Shown here: one piece after another, positions 43,564-53,209 of the stretch
Position numbering within the stretch: position 1 is the stretch's first letter
Layout of the letters: each line of letters opens with the position of its first letter
NCBI GenBank assembly: GCA_963575745.1
Contig: CAUYUJ010014205.1
Span: 314,501 to 378,500, forward strand
Direction: 5' to 3'
Source: Prorocentrum cordatum
Taxonomy: Eukaryota > Sar > Dinophyceae > Prorocentrales > Prorocentraceae
DNA length: 64,000 nucleotides
Program-made: the position numbers and the translations under genes
The notes under the pieces: generated by a model
Databases searched by the model: none
The model's input: only the letters and a program-made list of their open reading frames with translations
What the model was told of the DNA's origin: nothing

Positions 43564-44230
43564 CTACACCGCCCGCACGCGCGCGATGTCTAGCGGCACA
43601 GCTACACACGACGCATGCTCACGCGATCGATGCCCGACAAGGCGTGCACAACATGCGCGGCGACCATCGCACGCGCGCACATGCGCGCGCGGCCTCGCTT
43701 CCAAGACAGGCCCGGCAGGGGGTGAGGGAGTGGAAGACGGGTGGAGACACGTTGCCGGTGGGCGCAGAAGATCCGGTAGTCTTGGTGGGCGAGCCAGACC
43801 AGCAAGTAGGGAAACCTTGCGACAGCCGACAGCGGGACAAGCGTCGCGCGAGCAGAACAGGAGACACGATGCACTAGCAAGGAGGCCGAGAGGACGAAGG
43901 AGAGAAGGATAGAGAGAGAGCGCGGGAGAGAGACAGGCAGCGAGAAAGAGAGCGTGGGAGGGAGATGGATAAGGTAAGGTGAACGCGCTGGAGAATAACT
44001 TCGTCATGACACATGAGTGAGAGCAGTGCGCACGCACAACAGCTGAGTTGAGTGATTTGATGGCGGGTGGAGGCGCCTGTTGAACTCGCGGAAGACGCGG
44101 CGGTGGAATGAGGCCGCGTGGTGCAAGAATTCCTGGCGACGACCAGGGATGGCCTCCCCCCCTCCTCGTCCTTCTCCTTCTGAGTGCCAGCTGGGGCGAG
44201 GGCACATCCCGAGATAAATCACATGATGGC
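43564..44230. other. No gene recognised; putative intron or upstream region of gene C
   Basis: Mixed sequence with a GA-rich patch near 43890-43970. Open frames on both strands have no motif. Confidence 0.5.
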
Positions 44231-45745
44231 ATGAATGTATCTGCCCATCCAGAACTAGATAAAATTATCACACCAGGTTTTTGGCAGGATGGGGCGAGGG
44301 CCCGAGGGCCCCGAGGGCCCTTTCACGAGATAAAATTATCACCACGAGGCGCGCCCAATAACGAGATAAAATTATCACATCGGGTTTCGCCCGCTAGGGC
44401 GAGGGCCCATCCCGAGATAAACTCATCACCGCGAGGCGCGCCCAGGAACCAGATAAAATTATCACGTCGGGTTTTGCTCGTTGGGGCGAGGGCGCATCCC
44501 GAGACAAGAGTATCACCGCGAGGCGCGGCCTCGAACCAGATATAATTATCGCACCGGGACCAGGAGGCCTCTCCCAGAACATGGGAAACACGCTCCACGA
44601 CTGGACCCGCCCGACCGCCCAGACAGCACGCCCGGGCCTCCATGCGTCTCCCCCACTGCAGGGCACCACCCCCAGAACCGCCCTCCCCAGCGCAACCGCC
44701 ACCAGCATGGGCGTCAGCACAACCGCCAACGTCACAACCACCACCAACGCAACCACCATCAGCACAACCACCAACAGCACAACCACCAGCACAACGACAC
44801 AACGACCATCAGCACAACCACCAGCGCATACACCAGCGCAACCACCAGCATGACCACCAGCACAACAACCATCAGCACAACCACCACCAGCACAACCACC
44901 AGCACAATCACCATCAGCACAACCACCACCAGCACAACCACCAGCGCAACAACCACCACAACCACCAGAACGACCACCAGCACAACCACCATCAGCACAA
45001 CCACCACCAGCACAACCACCACCAGCACAACCACCACCAGAACCACCACCAGTGCCAGCACCACCCATCACCACAACCAGTACAACCACCACCAGCACAA
45101 CCACCACTTGCACAACCACCAGCGCAACCACCAGCACAACCACGAGCACAACCGCCAGCACAACCACCACGAACACCACGACACCAGCACGACAACCAGC
45201 ACAGCCACCACCAGCACAACCACCACCAGCACAACCAGCACGAGCACCAGCAGTATCACAACCACCAGCCTAACTACCACCAGCCCAACCACAAGCGCAA
45301 CCACACCACCAGCACAACCACCGCCAGCACGACCACATCGAGCGCAACCGCTAGCACAACCACCAGCAGCACAACCACCACCAGCACAAACACCAACACA
45401 ACTACCAACCAGCACAACCACAATCAGCACAACCAGCACTAGCACAACCACCATCGCAACCACCAGACCACCAGCACAACCACCATCAGCAACATACCAC
45501 CACCAGCACAACCACCATCACAACCACCAGCACAACCACCACCAGCACAACCACCACCAGCACAACCATCACAAACACAACCACCAGCGGCACAACCACC
45601 ACCAGCACAGCCACCAGCGCAACCACCAGCACAACCACCAGCACAACCACAAGCGCAACCACCACCAGCACAACCACCACAAGCACGACCACATCGAGCG
45701 CAACCACCAGCACAACCACAAGCACAACCACCAGCACGACCAGGA
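44231..45745. repeat. 1.5-kb composite repeat, copy 2
   Basis: Second copy of 30268-31765, in the same orientation: GAGATAAAATTATC units with an 87-bp period (GAGGC at 44346, 44433, 44520), the linker, then the CACCAGCACAAC minisatellite. A long plus-strand frame (about 436 codons of Thr/Ser or His/Gln/Asn repeats) is a by-product. Confidence 0.5.
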
Positions 45746-45769
45746 TGGGAGGGGAATGGCCCCCTACGA

Positions 45770-46520
45770 AAACCTTATCCTAACTCAATGACCTCCCGAC
45801 GAAAACATTATCCTAACACCAGGGTTACGCGCGAAATTCTTGTCCGAAGCCATTGGGCCATTGGGCTGCGAGCGGGAGCCCTATCCTAACCCCAGGGCCC
45901 CTGGACCCCTACAAAAACCTTATCCTAACTCACTGGCCTCCCCACTAGAACCTTGCCTTAACACCAGAGTTACGCGCGAAATTCTTCTCCACATCCATAT
46001 GGCTGCGAGCGATCACCTTATCCTAACCCCTGGGCCCGGTACGCAAAGACCTTATCCTAACTCAATGGCCCCCGTACGAACGCCTCATCCTAACACCAGG
46101 GTTGCGCCGAAATGTTTCTCCGAAGCCGTTTGGGCTGCGATTGAAAACCTTATCCGAGCCCCTGGGCCACCCTACGAGAACCCCCTATCCTATCTCACTG
46201 GCCTCCCTACGAACACCTTATCCTAACACCAGGGTTACGCGCGAAATTATTCTCCGAAGCCATTGGGCTGCGAGCGGAAACCTTATCCTACCCCCTGGAC
46301 CTCCTTACGAAAACCTGATTCTAATTCAGTGGCATCCTTACGAAACCATAATCGTAACGCCAGGGTTACGCGCGAACTTCATCTCTGGACCCATTGGGCT
46401 GCGAGCGAAAACCTCATCCCAGCACGTGGGCCCCCTATAAAAACCTTATCCTAATTCACTGGCCTCCCTACGAAAACCTTATAAGCCTTAACACCGTATC
46501 CTAACACCAGGGGGGTGCGC
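45770..46520. repeat. ~133-bp tandem repeat, six units
   Basis: AGGGTTACGCGCGAAATT recurs (with changes) at about 45821, 45966, 46098, 46231, 46362 and 46508. Units also hold CCTTATCCTAAC and GGGCTGCGAGCG. Confidence 0.5.
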
Positions 46521-46558
46521 GAAATTCTTCGCGGTTTGGCAAGCCAATTCGCAGTCTA

Positions 46559-46855
46559 TCAATCTCGCAAGCGATCGCACGATCTAGCTCTGAAGATCGT
46601 ACGTTCGGTCGCACAATCGATCGCACCGTCGATCTAACAATTGAACTCACCATCGATCTCACATTCCGACTCGAGTCGACGTCGCAACCGTTATCATGCT
46701 ATCATGCCGCTACCGATCGCACAATCGATATCCCATCGATCTCACGATCGGTCTCACACTCGGTTTCAAAATCGATCTCACGAGCGATCTCGCCATCGAT
46801 CCCACAACAGATATCACCATCGATCTCGCACCACATACCACTATCAATATCAAAA
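46559..46855. repeat. CGATCTCACAAT-type 12-bp repeat, locus 2
   Basis: About 20 imperfect units rich in GATC (for example CCATCGATCTCACGATCGGT). The repeat resumes after mobile element copy 2 (CACGATCGATCCCACAACAG near 47430), so that element appears inserted into it. Confidence 0.5.
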
Positions 46856-47425
46856 TTATCCCAGTGCGACCCTACCTAGGAGTTGGAACCCCTAGGAAAG
46901 CAGCATTAGTAGTAATAGCAACGCTAAGCTACAGCTAAGCTAAAGCTAAGCTAAAGCTAAGCTAAAGCTAAGCCACAGCTACGCTAAAGTTAAGCTAAAG
47001 CTAAGCTGAAGCTAAGCTAAGCTAAAGCTAAGCTAAAGCTAAGCTAAAGTTAAGCTAAATCTAAGCTAAAGCTAAACAGCTAAGCTAAAGCTAAGCTAAA
47101 GCCACAGTAAAGCTAAGGTAAAGCTAAGCTAAAACGAAGCTAAAGCTAAGCTACAGCTAAGCACAAGCTAAGCTAAAGCTAAGCTAACGCTAAGATAAAC
47201 GCTAAGCGAAAAGCTAAGCGAAACGCTAAGCTAAAGCTAAGCTACAGCTAAGCTACAGCTAAGCTAAAGCTAAGCTAAAGCTAAAGCTAAAGCCAAAGCT
47301 CCCAGGGGACTGGGGGGAACCGCGGGGCGGGCACTGGGGAAACCGCCCGGGGCGCTTTCCACTGCCCGGCCCCTTTAAGCTAGAGAGTAAGAACTCTTCT
47401 AGGCAGAGCCTAGGTAGGAAACAAC
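46855..47425. mobile_element. Short non-autonomous element, copy 2
   Basis: Same ends as copy 1 (ATTATCCCAGTGCGACCCTA left; CTAGGCAGAGCCTAGG, TAGGAAACAAC right) around an AGCTAA-repeat core of about 370 bp. CTAGGC AGA GCCTAG is a small hairpin near the right end. Confidence 0.5.
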
Positions 47426-47728
47426 ATCCACGATCGATCCCACAACAGACACCGACGGGGCACCGACGGGACACCGCGGCGGCATCGACGGGCCCACCGC
47501 GGCCCACCGCGCGCTGGGGAGGGGGGGGGGGGGGCGGGCCCACATCATCTGGCCACGGCGGCATCAGTCCTCTCGCGCGCCCGCGCAGCTTCGAGTCGCC
47601 CGCGCGCGCGACGCGAGCTCGAAACCGACGCCGATTTCCCAGTGTACGGCTCTCCGTCCCGCTGCGATCTCACCCCCTCGTCTCAGATCTACACCAATCG
47701 ACAGATTCGCAGATACATCTGCAGACTG

Positions 47729-47784
<56 letters not shown>

Positions 47785-47995
47785 CAAGAGGGTAGATGCA
47801 CGATCGAGAGCTCGAGGGAGAGGGAGTGGCAGAGTCGGCGAGTGGGCGACAAGGAAGGAAGATCTGAATATTGAGGCGGAGGCATGGGATGACGACTGGA
47901 TGAGTTACGATAGGGGGGGAGGTAGGGTAGGGGGGGATTGGGTTCGGATGCCCGGGAGTCCTCAAGTGCAAAAAGCATGAGATTGTAACACATAC
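47426..47995. other. Putative intron or 3' flank of gene D
   Basis: Contains a 14-base G-rich run near 47520-47535 and (TA)n(GA)n at about 47731-47785. Begins on its right with a GTATGT donor at 47995. Confidence 0.5.
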
Positions 47996-48450
47996 CATTA
48001 TCGATGCGTGGGTCATCCTGCACCTTCTTGTAGCTGCCTGGCCAATCGTACGTCAAAACCACATCTGTGTACTCGTCGTTGAAATCCACGAGTCCACCCT
48101 CCACGAGTTGTGCCATGTGGTTGCCGGAAACGAACACATCATCTGGTTTGCGTTGTAAGAACAATTGAAAATGCGTGCCAGGCGCGTGCACAATACACAT
48201 CACGTCGACTACAAACCAGAACACTGGATCACTCACTGTGGTCAATGCATCACGGCGCCACCGACCCAGCTTCTGGCGATATGCAACCTGCTGCTCAAGA
48301 CGAGCCTCGTCAATGACACCGAGGGCGACGTCGCCAGGCCCGTCGCGATCGGCGTCGGCGATCGCCTTGACGTCGGCGTCCGTCAAGGCGAGCGCCGCTC
48401 TCAGAGCAGTCACCAGGTGCCCGTCGCAGCCGGCGCCGCCAGATGCTGAC
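47996..48450 (-). CDS. Unknown gene D, exon ending at donor GTATGT
   Basis: Bounded by acceptor CTGCCAG (48451) and donor AATG|GTATGT (47996/47995). It encodes SASGGAGCDGHLVTALRAAL, LTDADVKAIADADRDGPGDV, DPVFWFVVDVMCIVHAPGTH and FNDEYTDVVLTYDWPGSYKK. Phase matches the exon above, with codon AG|G split by the intron. Downstream exons were not found. No family recognised. Confidence 0.5.
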
Positions 48451-48699
48451 CTGGCAGGCCGACGGAAGGGCGCGCAGGCATGCACGGTCACGCAAGCGCG
48501 CGGCTAACAAGCGAGCGGGAGCCAGAGGGATCAAAGGAATGCAAACAAAAAATCGGGATAGGAGGACGAGTCTGAGGGAGGACTGGCGGGAGCGGGGCCC
48601 TGGGGAGGGGGGTGGGGGAGGGCCGGATGATGAGGAGGGGAGGAACGGACAATTGGATAGAGTAGGGGGGGGAGAGGGCATTGCAGAACCCACGCTGAC

Positions 48700-49779
48700 C
48701 TCAGACGAGACTCGGTGGCAGAAACTGACAACCAACGCCCTGCAACACACTTGGGCGGCAACTTCAGAGCGTGCTCGCACGCGTCGGCAGCCCCGAACAG
48801 AGACGTCCACGTGCCCAGAACTTTGGCGGCAGCGTCGCGCCAACAATGGGTGATCTTGGCACACGACGAGAAATACTTCCAAGGAACACCAAGCTTACGC
48901 ATCCACGCGTCTACGAGATGCAATCCAGTTTGCGTCGTCAACTGGCCAATGTGCATTAGACAAGGGATGCCGACAGCTACGATAAATTGATTCGGGGCAG
49001 CATCTACACACATGAACCGTTTGAAAACCCTCTGATCGGGCCCCCCGTCCGACGTGTACACCCACCATGACATTGAGTGGCCATCCAGGTTGGCCCAGAA
49101 AGGACAGCCGACTGACAACACCTGTTTTTTCAAGATTGCGTATGTTCCCTGAGCTGAAGCATCTCGCACGCGATGTAAGTCTGGAACCACTTCATGACAC
49201 GATATGCAATCTTGAAACGATACATGCCCAATGCTGGAATAATCGACCACATAAACTGACTTGATTTGTGTATTGTGCAGTTTTGCATTTTGCCAGACTG
49301 ATGAGTTCGTTGCGTCGGACCTGAAAAAATGAGCTGATATGTGTGCACCGAAATCATCATCACATGGCCGACATGACCGTTGTGCGTGCTCTCGCAGAAT
49401 GTGGAACTTCCTAGCATAACTGATCAACGAAGCCGACAAGAGACGCTCGTACCGATTCACAGTTTGACCGCTCAAGTCCTCCATCAAGAGTGAACCCACG
49501 TCGTTCGCACCGACACAACTTAGGTTCCGCCGAATCGCAGTGGCAAGCCGGGACCGGGGACACAAGAAACCCTTTGCACCGTTCGGTCGCACAAGTTCGA
49601 AAGCAGCATTGGACGGGGCAGCGCGAGAGGGTGCAGGCACGAGCACGCCACCGTCACAGTCGCTAACATCATCAGCAGACGACGGCCGCAACCGTTTGAG
49701 CTGGTGCCTCTGGATAGCGTCCTTCTGCCTGGCGCGCTGCAGCTCCTCGTCCTTCAGCACCAGCAACTGGGCGCGGCAA
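48700..49779 (-). CDS. Unknown gene D, main exon
   Basis: 1080-base exon from acceptor CCGCCCAG (49780) to donor CTGAG|GTCAGC (48700/48699). It encodes a helical N-terminal stretch QLLVLKDEELQRARQKDAIQ, then RYERLLSASLISYARKFHIL, SVGCPFWANLDGHSMSWWVY, TGLHLVDAWMRKLGVPWKYF and AGRWLSVSATESRLR. The GRW..V...E pattern recalls large dinoflagellate-specific proteins, but I cannot name a family. The intron to the next exon (48451-48699, 249 bp) has the same 8 bases AGGTCAGC at both ends. Confidence 0.5.
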
Positions 49780-50103
49780 CTGGGCGGATGGGGCGATGCG
49801 GCAACGTTGGCAACGTGAGGGATACGGGGGTGGGTGACGATGCGGGGGTGGATGCGGATGGATGGTGGAGTTAATGAGGGCACAGCACGATGAGGGAGGA
49901 CGAGGACGAGGATGTGGATGGGCCAGAGGATGGGAGAGTCAGGGAGGGATAAGCTATGCGAAGCCTCTCGAGGCCGCCCGCGAGCGAACGCGAGTGGATG
50001 TGCTGCAAAAGGCGGTGCCAACTCCTATCTCCTACATCCCCATATGCTACCCCCTATCGCCTCCCACGTCCCCCATCCTATCTCACACTCGCGCTCATGT
50101 CAC

Positions 50104-50216
50104 ATGTCCCTCCCGCGGGTGCGGGTGGCCTTGGCCATGACGGTCGGGTCGAGACGCAGGTAGTCCTCCTCGGTCATCGTGGGCGCGCGCCTGCACGTGG
50201 GGCGCGCGGCACGGCA
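50104..50216 (-). CDS. Unknown gene D, small exon
   Basis: 113-base exon after acceptor GCTGCCCAG (50217), ending at GACAT|GTGACA. It contains TMTEEDYLRLDPTVMAKATR. It leaves in phase 2, which fits the start of the 48700-49779 exon across intron 49780-50103, restoring one Ile codon. Confidence 0.5.
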
Positions 50217-50463
50217 CTGGGCAGCAATGACAGGTGGGACAAGGTGAACGGAGTGAACGGGGGCGGGGTTGGATGGGGAGGACAGGGGGAGTGGATTGGG
50301 ACTGGGCTGGAATGTCGAGCTGATGACAAAGGACGGGAGGTACCGCATTACAACACGCACAACTGACATATTAAACAACGTCGCACACGTGTACAAATTT
50401 CCATGCAAACGTATCTACGTATACATAATACATATATATATATACATACATACATATACATAC

Positions 50464-51000
50464 CCGATACGATTGCCAACCCCAATGCTGTGAGACATTG
50501 TCGCAGATAGGCACGGCATGAAAAAGAAGAGTCGCGCCTGCGCACAGGCACGATCTCCGCGCTCAGCGCCGCGGGAATCGCGGCAACCATCGCTGTCTCT
50601 GGGTCGGGCGCGGGCAGCGCCACGAGAGGTTGGTGCAAGGAGGGGGCAGCAGCCAACGCGGCACGAACCTGCCTGTCCCACAAGTCAGATCGGATGTCGA
50701 TCCCCCCCGCAGACAATGAGAGCATCACCACTGCCACCGGATAGTGATCATCAGAACCAGAGTCAGGCAGCCCGGGAGATCTCTCGGCCTTCCTGATGCA
50801 CTGGCGGGCGCTGTCTGGGTGCACGTTGCATATATCTACAACCACTTGGAATAACGCACACTTCGGGAACAGCAGGCCGCCATCAGAACCGACGCGAGCA
50901 TGAGTCGACAATGCGAGCTCCAGCTGTCGCGCGCCACTGGCCCCCAGGAAGACAGTCGGCCGCTGCGGGCCGCTGCGGCATCGCAGCATCATGGGCTGGC
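50464..51000 (-). CDS. Unknown gene D, upstream exon candidate
   Basis: Open minus-strand stretch ending at TCGG|GTATGT (50464/50463). It reads ARQLELALSTHARVGSDGGL, LFPKCALFQVVVDICNVHPD and DHYPVAVVMLSLSAGGIDIR. Its exit phase (1) does not fit the 50104-50216 exon directly, so either a small exon is missed or the donor differs. The upstream limit is uncertain. Confidence 0.5.
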
Positions 51001-51059
51001 CAAACGGCCTCGGGCCAAACGGCCTCGGGCCAAACGGGCCGCGCCGCCATGGCCAGACC

Positions 51060-51340
51060 ACCCACCCAACCCCCAAGACAGATGTCACGATTGATCTCAC
51101 TATTGTTCACATATCAAACTATTGTTCAAATATCAACCCCAGAACTGGTACTCCATTGCACAATCGATCTCACAATCGATCACACGATCGATCTCACCAT
51201 CATCTTCCCTCGTGCTACCTGCTCGCAGTTTGCAATCCATGGCAAGTGGACGACGGGATGTGAACGATAGTGAGATCGACAGCAAGGTAGTGATAACAAT
51301 AGTGAGGCCGATTGTCTGATCGATACTGAGACCGACCGTG
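51060..51340. repeat. GATC 12-bp repeat in both orientations, locus 3
   Basis: 51080-51220 has CACAATCGATCTCACAATCG-type units; 51255-51340 has the complement (GATAGTGAGATCGACAGC). A mixed stretch separates them, so the locus can form an imperfect foldback. Confidence 0.5.
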
Positions 51341-52400
51341 AGGATGCGCGAAGGAAAACTGATGATTGCGATGGTGGTGACGACTGCCGAATCTGTCGTA
51401 TATAATTGCTATCATGGGTATGCGAAATCCCAGGGTTTGGGGGGGAGTCCAGAATTGTTGATCGGGTGCGGTGCCCCCCTCTATGTTACATCACCCCCCC
51501 TAGGCAGTCGCCCCACGACGTGTGCGCAATCGTCATCAGCCCCGCTGCTTTGGTAACGGCCGCGATCGCCACCCTCCCTGGTCTCAGATCGATCCCCAAC
51601 CACCGCCCGCCAACCGGGGAGGGGGGGCGCAGTTCTGTCCATCGGCGTCCTGGCCAGATGAAGGCCCATTCTTCTCGCCCGCCCACGCAGCTGCGTCTCG
51701 CCCGCGCGCGCGACACAAATGCGAAACCGAAACCGCACTTCGATATCACCCCCTCATCTCCGACAAATTGTTAGACAAAAACGCTAAAAATGTAGTTGGT
51801 TGCACGGGCTAGTTGGACCCCGGTACATCGAATGTGAGGGTAGCCGAAGACGAGGTCGCGCGCTACACAGTCAACGCCACTGGAAAATTATAACCAAAAT
51901 GTTTAGAATACAAAATAAATGACAAAGAAAACACGAATACACAGCCAACGCCACTGGAAAGTTAGAACCCACATGTTTAAAACGTATATGTAAAATACTA
52001 GAAAAAACAAGCAACAACCTTATAATTCCATGCGCGCAGAGACAGCCGCGACGCCGATCACAGGCCACACGCGTAGAAAAAATAGTCAAACATCTTAAAT
52101 TTGGTAAGCAACTTGCTAATTTTATTAGATGGCTAGTTTATCTACATCATGTGAACTCGCTAGGGAAACCATAAGGCCCTAGGGGGGGCAGACCATTCTG
52201 AGGAAGCAAAAGTGGTCACTTCCTACTTTGCGCGGGCGCAACATGGCCAGAGTTGGAGATACACAGTCGACGGGGCTAGGAGGTGCAGTGCATGTGATGA
52301 AGGACAACGGAGCCCCTGTGCAAGTGGTTATGATTTCTATTGTTGATGATGGCCCCACCGCGGGCACCGTGCAGTGTGGCGTCGAGATCGAGGGGTTGAC
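51341..52400. other. No gene recognised
   Basis: Mixed sequence, with a more AT-rich part at about 51780-52160. A short phrase ACAGCCAACGCCACTGGAAA recurs near 51868 and 51941 (first copy with one change). Confidence 0.5.
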
Positions 52401-52639
52401 GGAAGTGGGAGGGCAGCAGCATGCACAGTGTCTGCACGCCAGGTTCGCAGAGATCCGCCCCTTTCGGTGAGTATCGGAACAGTTCGACAGGTGAGTGTGC
52501 GGCGGGGAGAAGTCCAGTGGGTTCTGCTACTGAGTGCTCGCCCGCCCTCTCCGCCCAGTTTGACGCACGCCACGCAAGTGACAGTGCCTTATCCTTCTCG
52601 CCGCCTGCTGGGGAAGCTGGTGGTGTCTACCGTCCTGCC

Positions 52640-53209
52640 CGTCCTCTGTCTCTCTGCAGTTGGAACACGCGCGCGCTCTTCGCCTCTCTCTCTCTCGTCT
52701 CGTTCATCTCGGTCACGTTCACGCTTCCTTCGGGCTAAGCAGCTGCTCTCACAGTATCAGGTCATGTGTTTACAGGAGACGCACGGATCTGAAGCAGACC
52801 TGGTTATCCTTCGGGACGAAATGCGGACTGGGCAAATTGTTGGGAGCTTTCTGGAGGATCGGAACGCGGGGGGGGGGGGGCCTTCCTGTCTTCGGAACTC
52901 TGTGACTGCTTCGACCCGATCGCTCCGATTACGGTCGTTCCTGGGCGGGTGTTGCTCGTCCATGGTCGGGGACCCCGAGGCGATTTGGTAGTGGCCAATG
53001 TACATATGCCTAACACGTGCGATGACGTTCGTATCTATCATCAGTACTTACGCCTCATCAATGCCGCCCTTCCTGCGGCAGCGCATACCATGGTTATCGT
53101 CCTGGGAGACTGGAACTTCTGTACGATGGAAGATGGTAGGTCTCTTGTCTCTGGGGAGATTGGGCCTGGGGACCGTTTGCAATGCGATGCTTTTTCAGGA
53201 ACATTGTAG
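52640..53209 (+). pseudogene. LINE endonuclease domain, frame-broken
   Basis: AP-endonuclease-like domain that nicks target DNA. Pieces: LCSWNTRALF (near 52650, one frame), QVMCLQETHG (near 52760, second frame), then VVANVHMPN and VLGDWNF (52990-53120, third frame). The second break coincides with a run of 13 G (52868-52880). The SDHIPV motif near 53383 belongs to the next frame. The order of motifs is canonical for LINE endonucleases. Confidence 0.5.

Noticed and set aside
44481-45791. 436-codon Thr/Ser or His/Gln/Asn-rich frame
   Set aside because: Pure translation of the CACCAGCACAAC minisatellite; all three frames and the opposite strand are equally open.
52998-53180. First 60 codons of the LINE frame as the true N-terminus
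   Set aside because: In this interval the endonuclease motif GDWNF is in another frame; the start is a by-product of a frameshift.
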